Below, piece after piece: positions 8,560 to 17,310 of a DNA stretch of 64,000 bases. The translations under genes and the position numbers were made by a program. Source of the DNA: Dongia mobilis. GTDB taxonomy: Bacteria; Pseudomonadota; Alphaproteobacteria; Dongiales; Dongiaceae. The stretch covers positions 186,001 to 250,000 of the forward strand of contig NZ_SNYW01000008.1 of assembly GCF_004363235.1 (NCBI RefSeq), in the 5' to 3' direction. A model generated the notes under the pieces. It saw only the letters and a list, made by a program, of their open reading frames with translations, ran no database searches and was not told the DNA's origin. Numbering within the stretch: position 1 is the stretch's first letter; every line of letters begins with the position of its first letter.

Positions 8560-10002
8560 TTACTCCGCCGCCGCCTTGCGCGCGTTCTCTTGCAAATAGG
8601 TGTCGATCGCCGCCGCGGCATCGCGGCCGTCGCGGATCGCCCAGACCACCAGCGAGGCGCCGCGCACGATGTCGCCGGCCGCGAAGACGCCGGGAATCGT
8701 CGTCGAGAGGCTGCGCCAGTTGACGCGGATGGTATTGGTCTTGGTAACCGACAATGCCGGCGCCTTCAGGCGCTGCGGCAGATCCTCGGGCTCGAAACCC
8801 AGCGCCTTCACCACGAGGTCGGCCTCGAGGTCGAAGGCCGAACCCTCGATCACGCGCGGGGTCTGGCGGCCGGTGGCATCGGGGAGGCCGAGATGAATGC
8901 GCTCGGCCCGCACCGCGCGGACACGGCCCGCACCGTCATCGAGGAAGGCGGAAGGGGCCGATTGCCAGATGAACTCGACGCCCTCCTCCTCGGCATTCCG
9001 CGTCTCGCGCTGCGAACCCGGCATGTTGGCGCGGTCGCGGCGATAGAGGCACTTCACCGATTTCGCCCCCTGGCGCACGGCGGTGCGTACGCAATCCATC
9101 GCCGTGTCGCCGCCGCCGATGACGACGACATGCTTGTCCCTGGCATTAAGCTCGCCGCTCTCGAATTCCGCGACCTGGTCGCCGAGGCCGTGGCGGTTGG
9201 CGGCGGTGAGATAGGAGAGGGCGGGGACGATGCCCTTGGCACCGCTGCCCGGCCCGCCGAGGTCGCGCGCCTTGTAGACGCCGGTGGCAATCAGGACGGC
9301 ATCATGACGCTGGCGGAGTTGATCGAGGCTGGCATCGCGCCCGACCTCGAAATTGAGCTCGAATTTGATGCCGCCGTCGCGCAGCAGCTGCTCGCGCCGC
9401 TGCACCACCTGCTTCTCTAGCTTGAAATTGGGGATGCCGTAGATCAGCAGCCCGCCGACGCGGTCATGGCGGTCGTAGATGGTGACCTGGTAGCCCTGGC
9501 GGCGCAAAGCCTCGCCCGCCGCCAATCCCGCCGGCCCCGCGCCGATGATGCCAACCGATTGCGGCAATTCCCGCACCGGCCGCACCGGCTTCACCCAGCC
9601 CTGCGCGAAGGCATTGTCGGTCACATGGCGCTCGATGGCGCCGATGGTGACGGTGCCATGGCCGGATTGCTCGATCACGCAATTGCCTTCGCACAGGCGG
9701 TCCTGCGGGCAGATGCGGCCGCAGATCTCGGGGAAGGTGTTGGTGGCGGCCGAAATCTCATAGGCCTCCTCGAGGCGGCCCTCGGCGGTCAGTTTCAGCC
9801 AGTCCGGGATGTTGTTGTTGAGCGGACAATGCACCTGGCAGAAGGGCACGCCGCATTGCGAGCAGCGGCTGGCCTGGCCTTGCGCGGCACGGGCGGCGAA
9901 ATCGGCATAGATCTCGGCGAAGTCGCGGGTCCGTTCCTCGGCCGGCCGCTTGTCCGGCATGGCGCGCCCCAGCGACACGAATTTCAGCAGCTTTTCCGCC
10001 AT
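8560..10002 (-). CDS. gltD: Glutamate synthase (NADPH) small subunit
   Basis: The subunit has 480 residues and passes electrons from NADPH through FAD and 4Fe-4S clusters to GltB. The N-terminal cysteine motifs CSQCGVPFCQVHCPL and CGRICPQDRLCEGNC bind the clusters. GIIGAGPAGLAAGEAL (about 148-163) is the FAD Rossmann motif, and VVIGGGDTAMDC is the NADPH site. GAGG precedes the ATG. It is the first gene of the gltD-gltB-Nudix-hydrolase operon, an order seen in many alphaproteobacteria. The upstream region, shared with divergent uppP, carries a perfect inverted repeat at 10134-10160. Confidence 0.98.
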   Translation of the reverse strand: MAEKLLKFVSLGRAMPDKRPAEERTRDFAEIYADFAARAAQGQASRCSQCGVPFCQVHCPLNNNIPDWLKLTAEGRLEEAYEISAATNTFPEICGRICPQDRLCEGNCVIEQSGHGTVTIGAIERHVTDNAFAQGWVKPVRPVRELPQSVGIIGAGPAGLAAGEALRRQGYQVTIYDRHDRVGGLLIYGIPNFKLEKQVVQRREQLLRDGGIKFELNFEVGRDASLDQLRQRHDAVLIATGVYKARDLGGPGSGAKGIVPALSYLTAANRHGLGDQVAEFESGELNARDKHVVVIGGGDTAMDCVRTAVRQGAKSVKCLYRRDRANMPGSQRETRNAEEEGVEFIWQSAPSAFLDDGAGRVRAVRAERIHLGLPDATGRQTPRVIEGSAFDLEADLVVKALGFEPEDLPQRLKAPALSVTKTNTIRVNWRSLSTTIPGVFAAGDIVRGASLVVWAIRDGRDAAAAIDTYLQENARKAAAE

Positions 10003-10133
10003 GGCAACCTCGCTTTGGCCGTCTTTGGGGCGTGAGTGGTGACCCGTTTCCGCCAGCCGCGTTCCGGTGCGGTGGCGGGTCCGTGCGCCGGAAACAATAA
10101 GGCGGGAATTCGGGCACGCAATCGGAAACTGGC

Positions 10134-10160
10134 ATTTAAGTCATACATACTGACTTAAAT
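10134..10160. promoter_or_regulatory. Perfect inverted repeat in the gltD-uppP divergent region (operator candidate)
   Basis: ATTTAAGTCA (10134-10143) and TGACTTAAAT (10151-10160) are exact complements around a 7-bp spacer. It is the most AT-rich stretch in the 347-bp gap between gltD and uppP, about 130 bp upstream of gltD. The lack of a flanking U-tract and the symmetric form favour a protein-binding site over a terminator. The binding protein is unknown; regulators of gltBD are obvious candidates. Confidence 0.6.
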
Positions 10161-10270
10161 ATGGTCAAATTATCATCTGACGATGTCTTGCAGGCGCCGA
10201 TCTGCCGGCGCGGGCTCTGATTTGGTACCATTTCGGGACTAAATCTGCATTCGGCTGGACTCGAGACCCA

Positions 10271-10279
10271 TGTTATAAG
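10271..10279 (+). promoter_or_regulatory. Putative extended -10 promoter for uppP
   Basis: TGTTATAAG is a TG-N-TATAAG extended -10 element, about 70 bp upstream of the uppP start. The -35 position 17 bp upstream (TCGGCT) is poor, which is usual for extended -10 promoters. Confidence 0.4.
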
Positions 10280-10349
10280 CCAAGGCACTGATTCTCTTGG
10301 GTCATTCGGCCAGATCGCCGGACCGGCCCACCTGCCTGAGGAAGTGCCG

Positions 10350-11168
10350 TTGCCCAATATCGACATCCTGGTCCTGGCCATCGTCCAGGGCATCACGGAA
10401 TTCCTGCCGATCTCCTCCTCGGGCCATCTCATCCTGGTGCCACAGATGTTCTGCTGGCCCGACCAGGGGTTGACCCTCGACGTCGCCGCCCATGTCGGCA
10501 CGCTGCTGGCCGTGCTGGTCTATTTCTGGCGCGATGTCGGCTCCATGGCGGGTGGCATGATCCGCCTCGCCCAGGGCAAGCGCGATCCCCGTGCGCGCCT
10601 CGTCTGGCTGCTGCTGGTGGCCTCTGTCCCGGCACTCATCATCGGTTTCCTGCTCGATACCTGGGTGGGGGACGCCCTGCGCGACTATCGCATCATCGCC
10701 GGCACGCTGATCGGTTTCGGCATCCTGCTCTATGTGGCCGACCGCTTCGGCCTGACGGTGCGGCGCATGGAGCACATGAATACAGGCTCGGCACTCGCCA
10801 TCGGCTTCTTCCAGTGTCTCGCCTTCATTCCCGGGACCAGTCGCTCCGGCATCACCATGACCATGGCGCGCTTCATGGGATACGAGCGGCACGAGGCGGC
10901 GCGCTTCTCCTTTCTGCTCTCGATCCCGACCATCTCGGCGGCCGGACTCTACAAGGGACTGCAGCTATTCCAGGAGGGCGACACGGCCCAGATCGAACGG
11001 GCGGCGATGATGACCGGCTTCTCGGCCGTGGCCGGCTTCCTTGCCATCGTCTTCATGATGTACTGGCTGAAACGCGCCAGCTTCGCACCCTTCGTGGTCT
11101 ATCGCATCGGCCTCGGCATCCTGATGTATGTCGGGCTCTATCTCGGCTGGTCGGTGGGCTGCGCCTGA
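10350..11168 (+). CDS. uppP: Undecaprenyl-diphosphatase
   Basis: The polytopic membrane protein (about 272 residues, BacA family) dephosphorylates undecaprenyl diphosphate for lipid-carrier recycling in cell-wall synthesis. QGITEFLPISSSGHL near the N terminus and FIPGTSRSG in the middle are the two signature motifs, with the catalytic Glu, Ser, Arg and His in place. The TTG at 10350 is favoured because GAGGAA lies 6-7 nt upstream; the GTG at 10344 would leave no spacing. Confidence 0.95.
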   Translation: MPNIDILVLAIVQGITEFLPISSSGHLILVPQMFCWPDQGLTLDVAAHVGTLLAVLVYFWRDVGSMAGGMIRLAQGKRDPRARLVWLLLVASVPALIIGFLLDTWVGDALRDYRIIAGTLIGFGILLYVADRFGLTVRRMEHMNTGSALAIGFFQCLAFIPGTSRSGITMTMARFMGYERHEAARFSFLLSIPTISAAGLYKGLQLFQEGDTAQIERAAMMTGFSAVAGFLAIVFMMYWLKRASFAPFVVYRIGLGILMYVGLYLGWSVGCA

Positions 11169-11225
11169 ACAACGCGGTACGTGACGGCTTCACGTCCGCC
11201 TTGCCGCTACATCTCGAGGAACCAC

Positions 11226-11441
11226 ATGGAAGACGTCAAGGACAGCAACGGCACGATCCTCAAGGACAGCGATTCCGTCACGCTGATCAAGGATCTCAAG
11301 GTGAAGGGGAGTTCCGTCACCCTGAAGCGCGGCACGCGCATCAAGAACATCCGCCTGACCGGCGACCCGGCCGAGATCGAATGCAACGCCGACAAGGTGA
11401 AGGGCCTGGTCCTGCGCACCGAATTCCTGAAGAAGGCGTGA
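11226..11441 (+). CDS. PhnA/YjdM C-terminal-domain protein
   Basis: The protein has 71 residues; the pattern VKDSNGTILKDSDSVTLIKD, then KRGTRIKNIRL and GLVLRTEFLKKA, is the SH3-like C-terminal domain of PhnA/YjdM. The N-terminal zinc ribbon of longer homologues is absent. Despite the old name 'alkylphosphonate utilisation', a role in phosphonate use is not established for this domain. GAGGAA precedes the ATG. It follows uppP by 57 bp and may be in the same transcript. Confidence 0.85.
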   Translation: MEDVKDSNGTILKDSDSVTLIKDLKVKGSSVTLKRGTRIKNIRLTGDPAEIECNADKVKGLVLRTEFLKKA

Positions 11442-11549
11442 GCGCCGTCACATCCGGGCATCGAACCGGCGGCGGCGGCACCGCGACAGATCGCTGGTAG
11501 CTGCTCCTGCCGGCCGTCCCCCGTGTCGGGGCGACTACCATCGGGCGCT

Positions 11550-11580
11550 GCCGCCGGTCGCCTCCGGGGGAACCGGCGGC
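11550..11580. terminator. Weak hairpin between convergent genes
   Basis: GCCGCCGGT (11550-11558) and ACCGGCGGC (11572-11580) form a 9-bp stem with a 13-nt loop between the PhnA-like gene and the oppositely oriented amidotransferase. No U-tract follows on either strand, so termination is only suggested by position. Confidence 0.35.
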
Positions 11581-11592
11581 GGCGCCCGAACC

Positions 11593-12327
11593 TTACTGCG
11601 CCGCCCGCGCGCCGCGCAGCGTCGCCTGCATGAAATTCTCGTAGAGCCGTTTCGCCGCCGCGTTGAATTGCGGCATCAGCGCCGCCGCCTGCTTCTCGAG
11701 ACGCGGCAGCGAACCCGGCCCCATCACCGCATCAAGCGACTGCGCATAGGCCGGCACCTCGCCCCATTCGGCGACCGTGCGGGCGGTAAGTTCGACATGG
11801 TATTGCAGGCCATAGGCATGGGACCCCACCCGCATCGCCTGCACCTCGCAGAGCGGCGAGGAGGCCAGCACCACCGCTTCCCGCGGCAGTTTCGTCACCT
11901 CGGCGCCGTGCCATTGCAGTGCCTGCTGCTTGGGGGCAAGGCCCGCCATGATGGAATCCGCCTTGCCGGCCTCGGTCAAGGCGACATCGAGGATGCCGAC
12001 TTCGGCCTGTCGCATCTTGCCGACCGCGCCGTCCAAGGAACAGGCGAGCAATTGATGGCCGAGGCAGAGGCCGAAATAAGGCATCTTCCTTTGCCAGACG
12101 GCCTCGCGGATGGCGGCCTTCTCGGCCGTCAACCAGGGATGGATGTCCTCTTCCCAGACATCCATCGGCCCGCCCATGACCCAGAGTGCGTCATAGTTCT
12201 CGAGCGGCGGGATGGTCTCGCCGGCATCCAGTTCCACCGCGTCGTAGGCAATGCCGTCCGCCGCCAGAAAATCGCGGAAGATGCCTGGATGCTCGCAGGC
12301 GATGTGCTGGAAGACCAGGAAACGCAT
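11593..12327 (-). CDS. Class I glutamine amidotransferase (GMP synthase-like)
   Basis: The product has 244 residues. The nucleophile elbow is GLCLGHQLL (Cys about 93), and the partner His and Glu are in LQYHVE. The WVMGGPMDVWEED segment is typical of stand-alone GuaA-like amidotransferases. No synthetase domain is nearby, so the ammonia acceptor is unknown; family members include gamma-glutamyl-compound hydrolases. The ATG is preceded by GGAGG. Confidence 0.88.
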   Translation of the reverse strand: MRFLVFQHIACEHPGIFRDFLAADGIAYDAVELDAGETIPPLENYDALWVMGGPMDVWEEDIHPWLTAEKAAIREAVWQRKMPYFGLCLGHQLLACSLDGAVGKMRQAEVGILDVALTEAGKADSIMAGLAPKQQALQWHGAEVTKLPREAVVLASSPLCEVQAMRVGSHAYGLQYHVELTARTVAEWGEVPAYAQSLDAVMGPGSLPRLEKQAAALMPQFNAAAKRLYENFMQATLRGARAAQ

Positions 12328-12353
12328 GCGAGCCTCCGTGTTGCCGGAACGGG

Positions 12354-13298
12354 TCAGTGTGTCGTGCTGTAATGGCCGCGCGGGCGATAGCGGTCGAGAT
12401 AGCTGGGCAGCACGGTTTCCACCGGCGTCGCCGCTATCCCCAGGTCCTTCAGCGTCAGCGCCTGGGGCGAGACGACATTGTCATGCTTGAGGAGACGCAC
12501 CTGGTCGACGGTGAGCGGCGGCACCGGCAGCAATTGCAGCACGCTCGCCTTCAGGGTCGCGAGGGCGAAGGGGGCGGGAATGAGCAGGCGGCAGCGGCCG
12601 ATCTCGGCCAGCATCAGCTTCAGGAGTTCGCGGAAGCTGTAGACCTTCGGCCCGCCCAGTTCGTAGGTCTTGCCGGCGGTGGCCGGGTCTTCCAGCACGC
12701 GCAGGACGGCGGCGGCAACATCGCCCACATAGACCGGCTGGAACTTGGTGTGCCCGCCGCCGATCAGCGGCAGCGCCGGCGAGATCATCGCCATCTTGGC
12801 GAAGCGGTTGAAGAAGTCGTCCTCCGGCCCGAACACGATCGAGGGCCGCAGGATGGTGGCGCCGGGGAAGGCGTTGATGACGCCCTGCTCGCCCAGCGCC
12901 TTGCTGCGGGCATAGTGCGAATCGGATTGCGAATCGGCGCCGATGGCCGAGACCTGGATCAGGCGCCGGGCGCCGGCCGCCTTGGCGGCGGCGGCGACCC
13001 TGGCCGCCCCTTCCGCCTGCACGGCGGCGAATTTCTGCCGCCCGCCCTCGTAAAGGATGCCGACCAGATTGATGACCGCATCGGCGCCGGAAACGGCGGC
13101 GCGGACCGAGGCATCGTCGCGGATATTGGCGGCAAACGGCGTCACCTGGCCGACATCGCCGGCGGTTTTCAGGAACAGGGCCTCGTCCGGCCGGCGGACC
13201 GCCACCCGCACCTGCCAGCCGGCCCGCGCCAGATTGCGCACCACATACCGGCCGATGAAGCCGGACCCGCCGAACACGGTCACCAAGCCGCGTGCCAT
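12354..13298 (-). CDS. NDUFA9-like NAD(P)-dependent reductase/epimerase
   Basis: The product has 314 residues. VTVFGGSGFIGRYVVRNLA at the start is the Rossmann nucleotide-binding loop of the atypical short-chain dehydrogenase family. NLVGILYEGG, SAIGADSQSDSHYARSKALGE and ILRPSIVFGPEDDFFNRF match the complex I NDUFA9 subfamily, which in alphaproteobacteria is often encoded apart from the nuo operon. The canonical YxxxK is present as YARSK. The start was set at the ATG (13298), with AGGG upstream; a GTG lies three codons earlier. Confidence 0.9.
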   Translation of the reverse strand: MARGLVTVFGGSGFIGRYVVRNLARAGWQVRVAVRRPDEALFLKTAGDVGQVTPFAANIRDDASVRAAVSGADAVINLVGILYEGGRQKFAAVQAEGAARVAAAAKAAGARRLIQVSAIGADSQSDSHYARSKALGEQGVINAFPGATILRPSIVFGPEDDFFNRFAKMAMISPALPLIGGGHTKFQPVYVGDVAAAVLRVLEDPATAGKTYELGGPKVYSFRELLKLMLAEIGRCRLLIPAPFALATLKASVLQLLPVPPLTVDQVRLLKHDNVVSPQALTLKDLGIAATPVETVLPSYLDRYRPRGHYSTTH

Positions 13299-13445
13299 AC
13301 CAATCACCCTGAAAAAGCCATGCCATGTGCCCGGGCCAGACCGCGCAGCGTCGCGGCGCCGGGCTGATTTGCCCGGCTAAAATAGGGAAATTCCGGGCAG
13401 ATTGGCAATCCATTCGGCACCGCAACATGGGTGCCACAATCGGGG

Positions 13446-13473
13446 TTGACTTTCCGCCGCTCCTGAACAGAAT
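13446..13473 (+). promoter_or_regulatory. Putative promoter for tRNA-Leu
   Basis: TTGACT (13446-13451) and CAGAAT (13468-13473) are separated by 16 bp, 20 bp upstream of the mature tRNA 5' end. Confidence 0.5.
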
Positions 13474-13492
13474 GCGCGGGCTTTCGGCCCCT

Positions 13493-13577
13493 GCCCAGGT
13501 GGCGAAATTGGTAGACGCGCAGGTTTCAGGTACCTGTGGGGCAACCCGTGGAAGTTCGAGTCTTCTCCTGGGCACCA
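13493..13577 (+). tRNA. tRNA-Leu (anticodon CAG)
   Basis: The 85-nt gene folds into a class II cloverleaf. Acceptor GCCCAGG pairs with CCTGGGC, the discriminator is A, and CCA is encoded. The anticodon stem CAGGT/ACCTG encloses loop TTCAGGT, so the anticodon is CAG, reading CUG. A long variable arm and the GTTCGAG T-loop are present. Confidence 0.96.
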
Positions 13578-13741
13578 TCCGACGGAACGCCGTCGGATTC
13601 ATCCTGGCCGTTCTGGCTACCAGCCGTTTGGGTTTCCCGCCCCTTGGTGATATGCGATAGGCATGCCCGCGCGGCGTGCGCAGCCCGGCCATCCGTTGCC
13701 AGGTCCTGTCGCGCCGGGCATCTACCGAGGGAGTTCCCGCC

Positions 13742-14365
13742 ATGAGCATCCATCTCCACCAGGGCGACCTGCCGGAAGGCCTCGATTTCGGCAATGCGGT
13801 CGCGATCGATACCGAGACGATGGGCCTCAACCCGGCGCGCGACCGGCTCTGTCTGGTGCAATTGTCGGCCGGCGACGGCATCTGCCACATGGTGCAGATC
13901 CCGCTCTGCCGCCCCGACCGGCCGCACCGGGCGCCGCGCCTGCAGGCGCTGCTGGAAGATCCGGCGGTGCTCAAGATCTTTCATTTTGCGCGCTTCGACC
14001 TCGGCGTACTGACGCATTACCTCGGCATCGACTGCCGCCCGGTCTATTGCACCAAGATCGCAGCCAAGTTGACGCGCACCTTCACCGACCGCCACGGCCT
14101 CAAGGATTTGTGCAAGGAATTGCTCGGCGTCGAAATCTCGAAACAGCAGCAGAGCTCCGACTGGGGCGCCCCTCAGCTCAGCGAGGAGCAGCTGAAATAC
14201 GCCGCTTCCGACGTGCTGCACCTCCATCGCCTGCGCGAAAGGCTGGACGAGCTGCTGGCCCGGGAAGGACGTATCGAGCTGGCTCGGGCTGCCTATGATT
14301 TCCTGCCCGCGCGCGCCCGGTTCGACCTCCTCGGCTACGAGGATCCGGACATCTTCGCCCACTGA
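13742..14365 (+). CDS. rnd: Ribonuclease D (short form)
   Basis: The 207-residue DEDDy 3'-5' exoribonuclease shows all Exo motifs: AIDTETMG, then FHFARFDLGVL, then YAASDVLHLHRL. E. coli RNase D is about 375 residues with two HRDC domains; this one ends after the exonuclease domain, as is common in alphaproteobacteria. It is expected to act in 3' maturation or turnover of stable RNA. Its position directly behind tRNA-Leu is suggestive only. The start follows GGGAG. Confidence 0.93.
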   Translation: MSIHLHQGDLPEGLDFGNAVAIDTETMGLNPARDRLCLVQLSAGDGICHMVQIPLCRPDRPHRAPRLQALLEDPAVLKIFHFARFDLGVLTHYLGIDCRPVYCTKIAAKLTRTFTDRHGLKDLCKELLGVEISKQQQSSDWGAPQLSEEQLKYAASDVLHLHRLRERLDELLAREGRIELARAAYDFLPARARFDLLGYEDPDIFAH

Positions 14366-14436
14366 GGGTCCCGCCGGCGCGAGCGCTATTCCCGGCGGAA
14401 GGCGGCTAACCCATTGCCGGGATTGGGGGCTTTTCC

Positions 14437-14463
14437 TTGACAGGGTGCCGGGCCGGCCATAGT
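14437..14463 (+). promoter_or_regulatory. Putative promoter of the kdsD-lpt-rpoN cluster
   Basis: TTGACA (14437-14442) is a perfect -35 box. CATAGT (14458-14463) is the best -10, with a short 15-bp spacer. It lies about 95 bp upstream of the kdsD start. Confidence 0.4.
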
Positions 14464-14557
14464 TAGGACAACCCGGCGCAGTCTGTGGATTCGCTCCCGT
14501 TTTGGCGCTAGGTTGGGGTTCTATCAGCCTCAATTTTCTGACTTTTCGGTGTCCAGG

Positions 14558-15613
14558 ATGACCCAGGCGCAGGCCACTCAAGCAGCCCCCGATGCCATGG
14601 CGGCATCGGCCGGCGCCAATCGGACCACCGAAGGCGGTCCGACCGCCGAAAGCGGCCTCAGGGCGGCCCTGCATGTGCTGGACCACGAGGCGGGTGCGCT
14701 GCGGCAATTGCTGGCCAATCTCGAGGTCGAGCCGGACCGGTCGCGGCTCGGCCAGGCCCTTGATATCCTGCTTGCCGTCGCCGGCCGGGTCATCGTCACC
14801 GGCATGGGCAAGTCGGGTCATATCGCCCGCAAGATCGCGGCGACCCTGGCCTCGACCGGCACGCCGGCGCAATTCGTCCATCCCGGCGAAGCCAGCCATG
14901 GCGACATGGGCATGATCACCGCGGCCGATGCGGTCATCGCCCTTTCCAATTCCGGCGAAACGTCGGAACTGGCCGATCTCATTACCTATTCGCGGCGCTG
15001 GCGCATCCCGCTCATCGCCATCACCAGCCGGCGCGAAAGCACGCTGGGTGGCGCCGCCGACGTGACGCTCGCCCTGCCGCCGACCGGCGAGGCGGGGGCA
15101 CTCGGCCTGGCGCCCACCACCTCGACCACCATGATGCTGGCACTGGGCGATGCGATCGCGGTCGGCCTGCTCGAGCGCAAGGGCTTCTCGGCCGCCGATT
15201 TCCGCCAGCTGCATCCCGGCGGCAAGCTGGGCCAGCAATTGCTGCGCGTCGCCGACCTCATGCATGTGGGTGCGGAATTGCCGCTGATCGACACGACCGC
15301 ACCGATGTCGCAGGCGATCATCGAGATGAGCGCCAAGACCTTCGGCTGCGTCGGTGTCACCGATGCCGCGGGCACCCTGGTCGGCATCGTCACGGATGGC
15401 GATCTGCGGCGCCATATGGGCGCCGACCTGTTGGCGCAGAAGGTCGCCGACGTCATGACGCGCCAGCCGCTGACCATCACCAGCCAGGCCCTGGCCGCCG
15501 AGGCGCTGCGCGTCATGAACGAAAAATCGATCACCTCACTCTTCGTCGTCGACGGCAAGCGTGCCGCCGGAATCATCCGGCTGCATGACTGCCTGCGCGC
15601 CGGGGTCGCCTGA
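14558..15613 (+). CDS. kdsD: D-arabinose-5-phosphate isomerase (KpsF/GutQ family)
   Basis: The enzyme (351 residues) converts ribulose 5-phosphate to arabinose 5-phosphate, the first step to the Kdo of lipopolysaccharide. An SIS domain (about 50-200) carries VTGMGKSGHIARKIAATLAS and ALSNSGETSEL, and is followed by two CBS domains (about 225-350) with VGIVTDGDLRRHM. Its place just ahead of lptC-lptA-lptB supports a role in lipopolysaccharide synthesis. The start is uncertain; an ATG at 14558 and a GTG three codons earlier are both possible. Confidence 0.95.
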   Translation: MTQAQATQAAPDAMAASAGANRTTEGGPTAESGLRAALHVLDHEAGALRQLLANLEVEPDRSRLGQALDILLAVAGRVIVTGMGKSGHIARKIAATLASTGTPAQFVHPGEASHGDMGMITAADAVIALSNSGETSELADLITYSRRWRIPLIAITSRRESTLGGAADVTLALPPTGEAGALGLAPTTSTTMMLALGDAIAVGLLERKGFSAADFRQLHPGGKLGQQLLRVADLMHVGAELPLIDTTAPMSQAIIEMSAKTFGCVGVTDAAGTLVGIVTDGDLRRHMGADLLAQKVADVMTRQPLTITSQALAAEALRVMNEKSITSLFVVDGKRAAGIIRLHDCLRAGVA

Positions 15614-15622
15614 GGTGGATTG

Positions 15623-16369
15623 ATGGCGATCGGCGAGGACAAGACGGGCAAGAGCGACGCGGCCCAGGCGACATCAGGCCAGGCCACATCAGCCTCGGCG
15701 ACATCGGGCGGCATCCAGCGCCTGCGCGGCGAAACGCGCGGGCCGGTCGTCTCGCAGCCGCGCGCCCTGTTCAATCGCCGCCGCCCGCGATTCGTCTGGC
15801 TCAAGATCCTGCTGCCGATCGTCGCCATCGCCACCGTCGCCTATCTCGGCCTCTGGTCCTACCGGCAGATCTCCGAGACGCGGATCACGGTCGAGGCGGT
15901 GGAGACCCCGCCGCTGGTCGATACCGGCATGAAGGTCAGCGGCATTGCCTTCGAGGGCCGCAACAAGAGCGACCGGCCATTTTCCGTCACCGCCCTCACC
16001 GCCACCGAGACCACCGACAACAAGGACCTGATCCGGCTGGAAGAGCCGCAAGCGCAGATCGAGCTCTCCGAATCGTCCTGGTTTGCGGTCACGGCCCGCA
16101 GCGGCATGTTCGACCGGCAGCACGAACGGGTGGAACTGGACGGCGCCGTGACGATCTATCACGACAACGGCATGACCTTCGTGACGGAGAAGGCGCTGAT
16201 CGACCTCACCACCAATGACGCCAGCTCGCCGGTCCGGGTCACCGGCTCTGACGAGCGGCGCGAATTGACGGCGGAAGGCTTCGAACTGCTCGAGAACGGC
16301 CGCGTGGTACTGTTCAAGGGGCAGTCGCATATGAAGATCATGCCGAAGCAAAGGGAAAGCGACGGATGA
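15623..16369 (+). CDS. lptC: LPS export ABC transporter periplasmic protein LptC
   Basis: The 248-residue bitopic protein has a polar cytoplasmic tail (about 1-58), one membrane helix (about 59-80, WLKILLPIVAIATVAYLGL) and a periplasmic beta-jellyroll (about 90-248). In the Lpt bridge it passes lipopolysaccharide from LptB2FG to LptA. Identity rests on architecture and on lptA and lptB following directly. GAGGTGG precedes the ATG at 15623. It overlaps lptA by 4 bp. Confidence 0.9.
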   Translation: MAIGEDKTGKSDAAQATSGQATSASATSGGIQRLRGETRGPVVSQPRALFNRRRPRFVWLKILLPIVAIATVAYLGLWSYRQISETRITVEAVETPPLVDTGMKVSGIAFEGRNKSDRPFSVTALTATETTDNKDLIRLEEPQAQIELSESSWFAVTARSGMFDRQHERVELDGAVTIYHDNGMTFVTEKALIDLTTNDASSPVRVTGSDERRELTAEGFELLENGRVVLFKGQSHMKIMPKQRESDG

Positions 16370-17310
16370 AGTGGCAGGGTAACCCGGGCGCCGCCGGCGG
16401 CTCGATCTGGCAGGTGCGGCGCGGCGGCGCCGGTGCGGTCATCGCGCTTCTCACCGCGCTTTCGTCAGCGGCGGTCTCGGCGCAGGAAGTGCCGCTCGAT
16501 ATCGGTATCGGCGGCGCGACCCCGGCGGTTGCGGTACCGGCCGAAAGTGGCGGAGCCAGTGGCGGCAGTGGCGGTGGCGGATTGGGCTTCGGCGATGGTT
16601 CGACGCCGTTCGAGCTGAGCGCCGGCCAGGGCATCGAGTGGCGCGAAAGCGAGCGCACCTATACCGCGCGCGGCAATGCCATAGCCACCCAGGGCGATTC
16701 CTCGATCGCCGCCGACAAGCTGGTCTTCTATACCGGCGCCGACGATTCCTCCTTCGAGCGCATCCTGGCGACCGGCAGCGTGAAGGTGACCGCCGGTTCC
16801 TCGACCAGCTATGGCGACCAGGGCGATTACGATGCCGAGCAGAAGCTGCTGGTGCTGACCGGCAGCAATCTGCGCATGGAAAGCGAAGGCGACATCATCA
16901 CCGCGCGCGACCGCATCGAATACTGGAGCGGCGACAAGGCCGTGGTTGCCATCGGCGATGCCGTGGTCAAGCGCCAGGATAGCGAGATCCGCGGCGACCA
17001 GGCCGTGCTCTATTTCGCCGCGAACGCGGCAGGCGACGACGAGTTGAGCCAGATCGAGGCTTCCGGCAACGTCAAGGTGCTGAACAACGGCCAGACCATC
17101 CTCGGCAACAATTTCGCCTACAACCCCGATACCGACATCGCCGTCGTCACCGGCAACGTGCTCATCATCGATGGCGAGAACGAGTATCGCGGCGCCCGCG
17201 CCGAGATCGACAACAAGAACAAGGTCAGCCGCATCCTGGCCGGCGAAGGCAAGCGCGTGCACACCTTCATCAAGCCGAAGCAGTCGACCGGCGGCGGGAC
17301 GGCGCAATGA
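16366..17310 (+). CDS. lptA: LPS transport periplasmic protein LptA
   Basis: The product has 314 residues: a signal peptide ending near residue 39 (AVSAQE), a Gly/Ser-rich linker (about 60-75), then repeated OstA-like beta-strand units (YTARGNAIATQGDSSIAADK, AVVAIGDAVVKRQDSEIRGD, AVVTGNVLIIDGENEYRG). These form the periplasmic groove carrying lipopolysaccharide to LptDE. It is much longer than E. coli LptA (about 185), which may extend the bridge. Both ends overlap neighbours as ATGA. Confidence 0.92.
   Translation: MKWQGNPGAAGGSIWQVRRGGAGAVIALLTALSSAAVSAQEVPLDIGIGGATPAVAVPAESGGASGGSGGGGLGFGDGSTPFELSAGQGIEWRESERTYTARGNAIATQGDSSIAADKLVFYTGADDSSFERILATGSVKVTAGSSTSYGDQGDYDAEQKLLVLTGSNLRMESEGDIITARDRIEYWSGDKAVVAIGDAVVKRQDSEIRGDQAVLYFAANAAGDDELSQIEASGNVKVLNNGQTILGNNFAYNPDTDIAVVTGNVLIIDGENEYRGARAEIDNKNKVSRILAGEGKRVHTFIKPKQSTGGGTAQ

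Noticed and set aside
3953-8599. A 1548-codon open frame antisense to gltB
   Set aside because: It is a composition-driven shadow: the opposite strand encodes a full GltB with all motifs, and the antisense product is a low-complexity His/Gly/Ala/Asp-rich sequence.
12481-13974. A 497-codon minus-strand frame across tRNA-Leu and rnd
   Set aside because: It would translate through the tRNA gene and overlaps the NDUFA9-like gene in a different frame.
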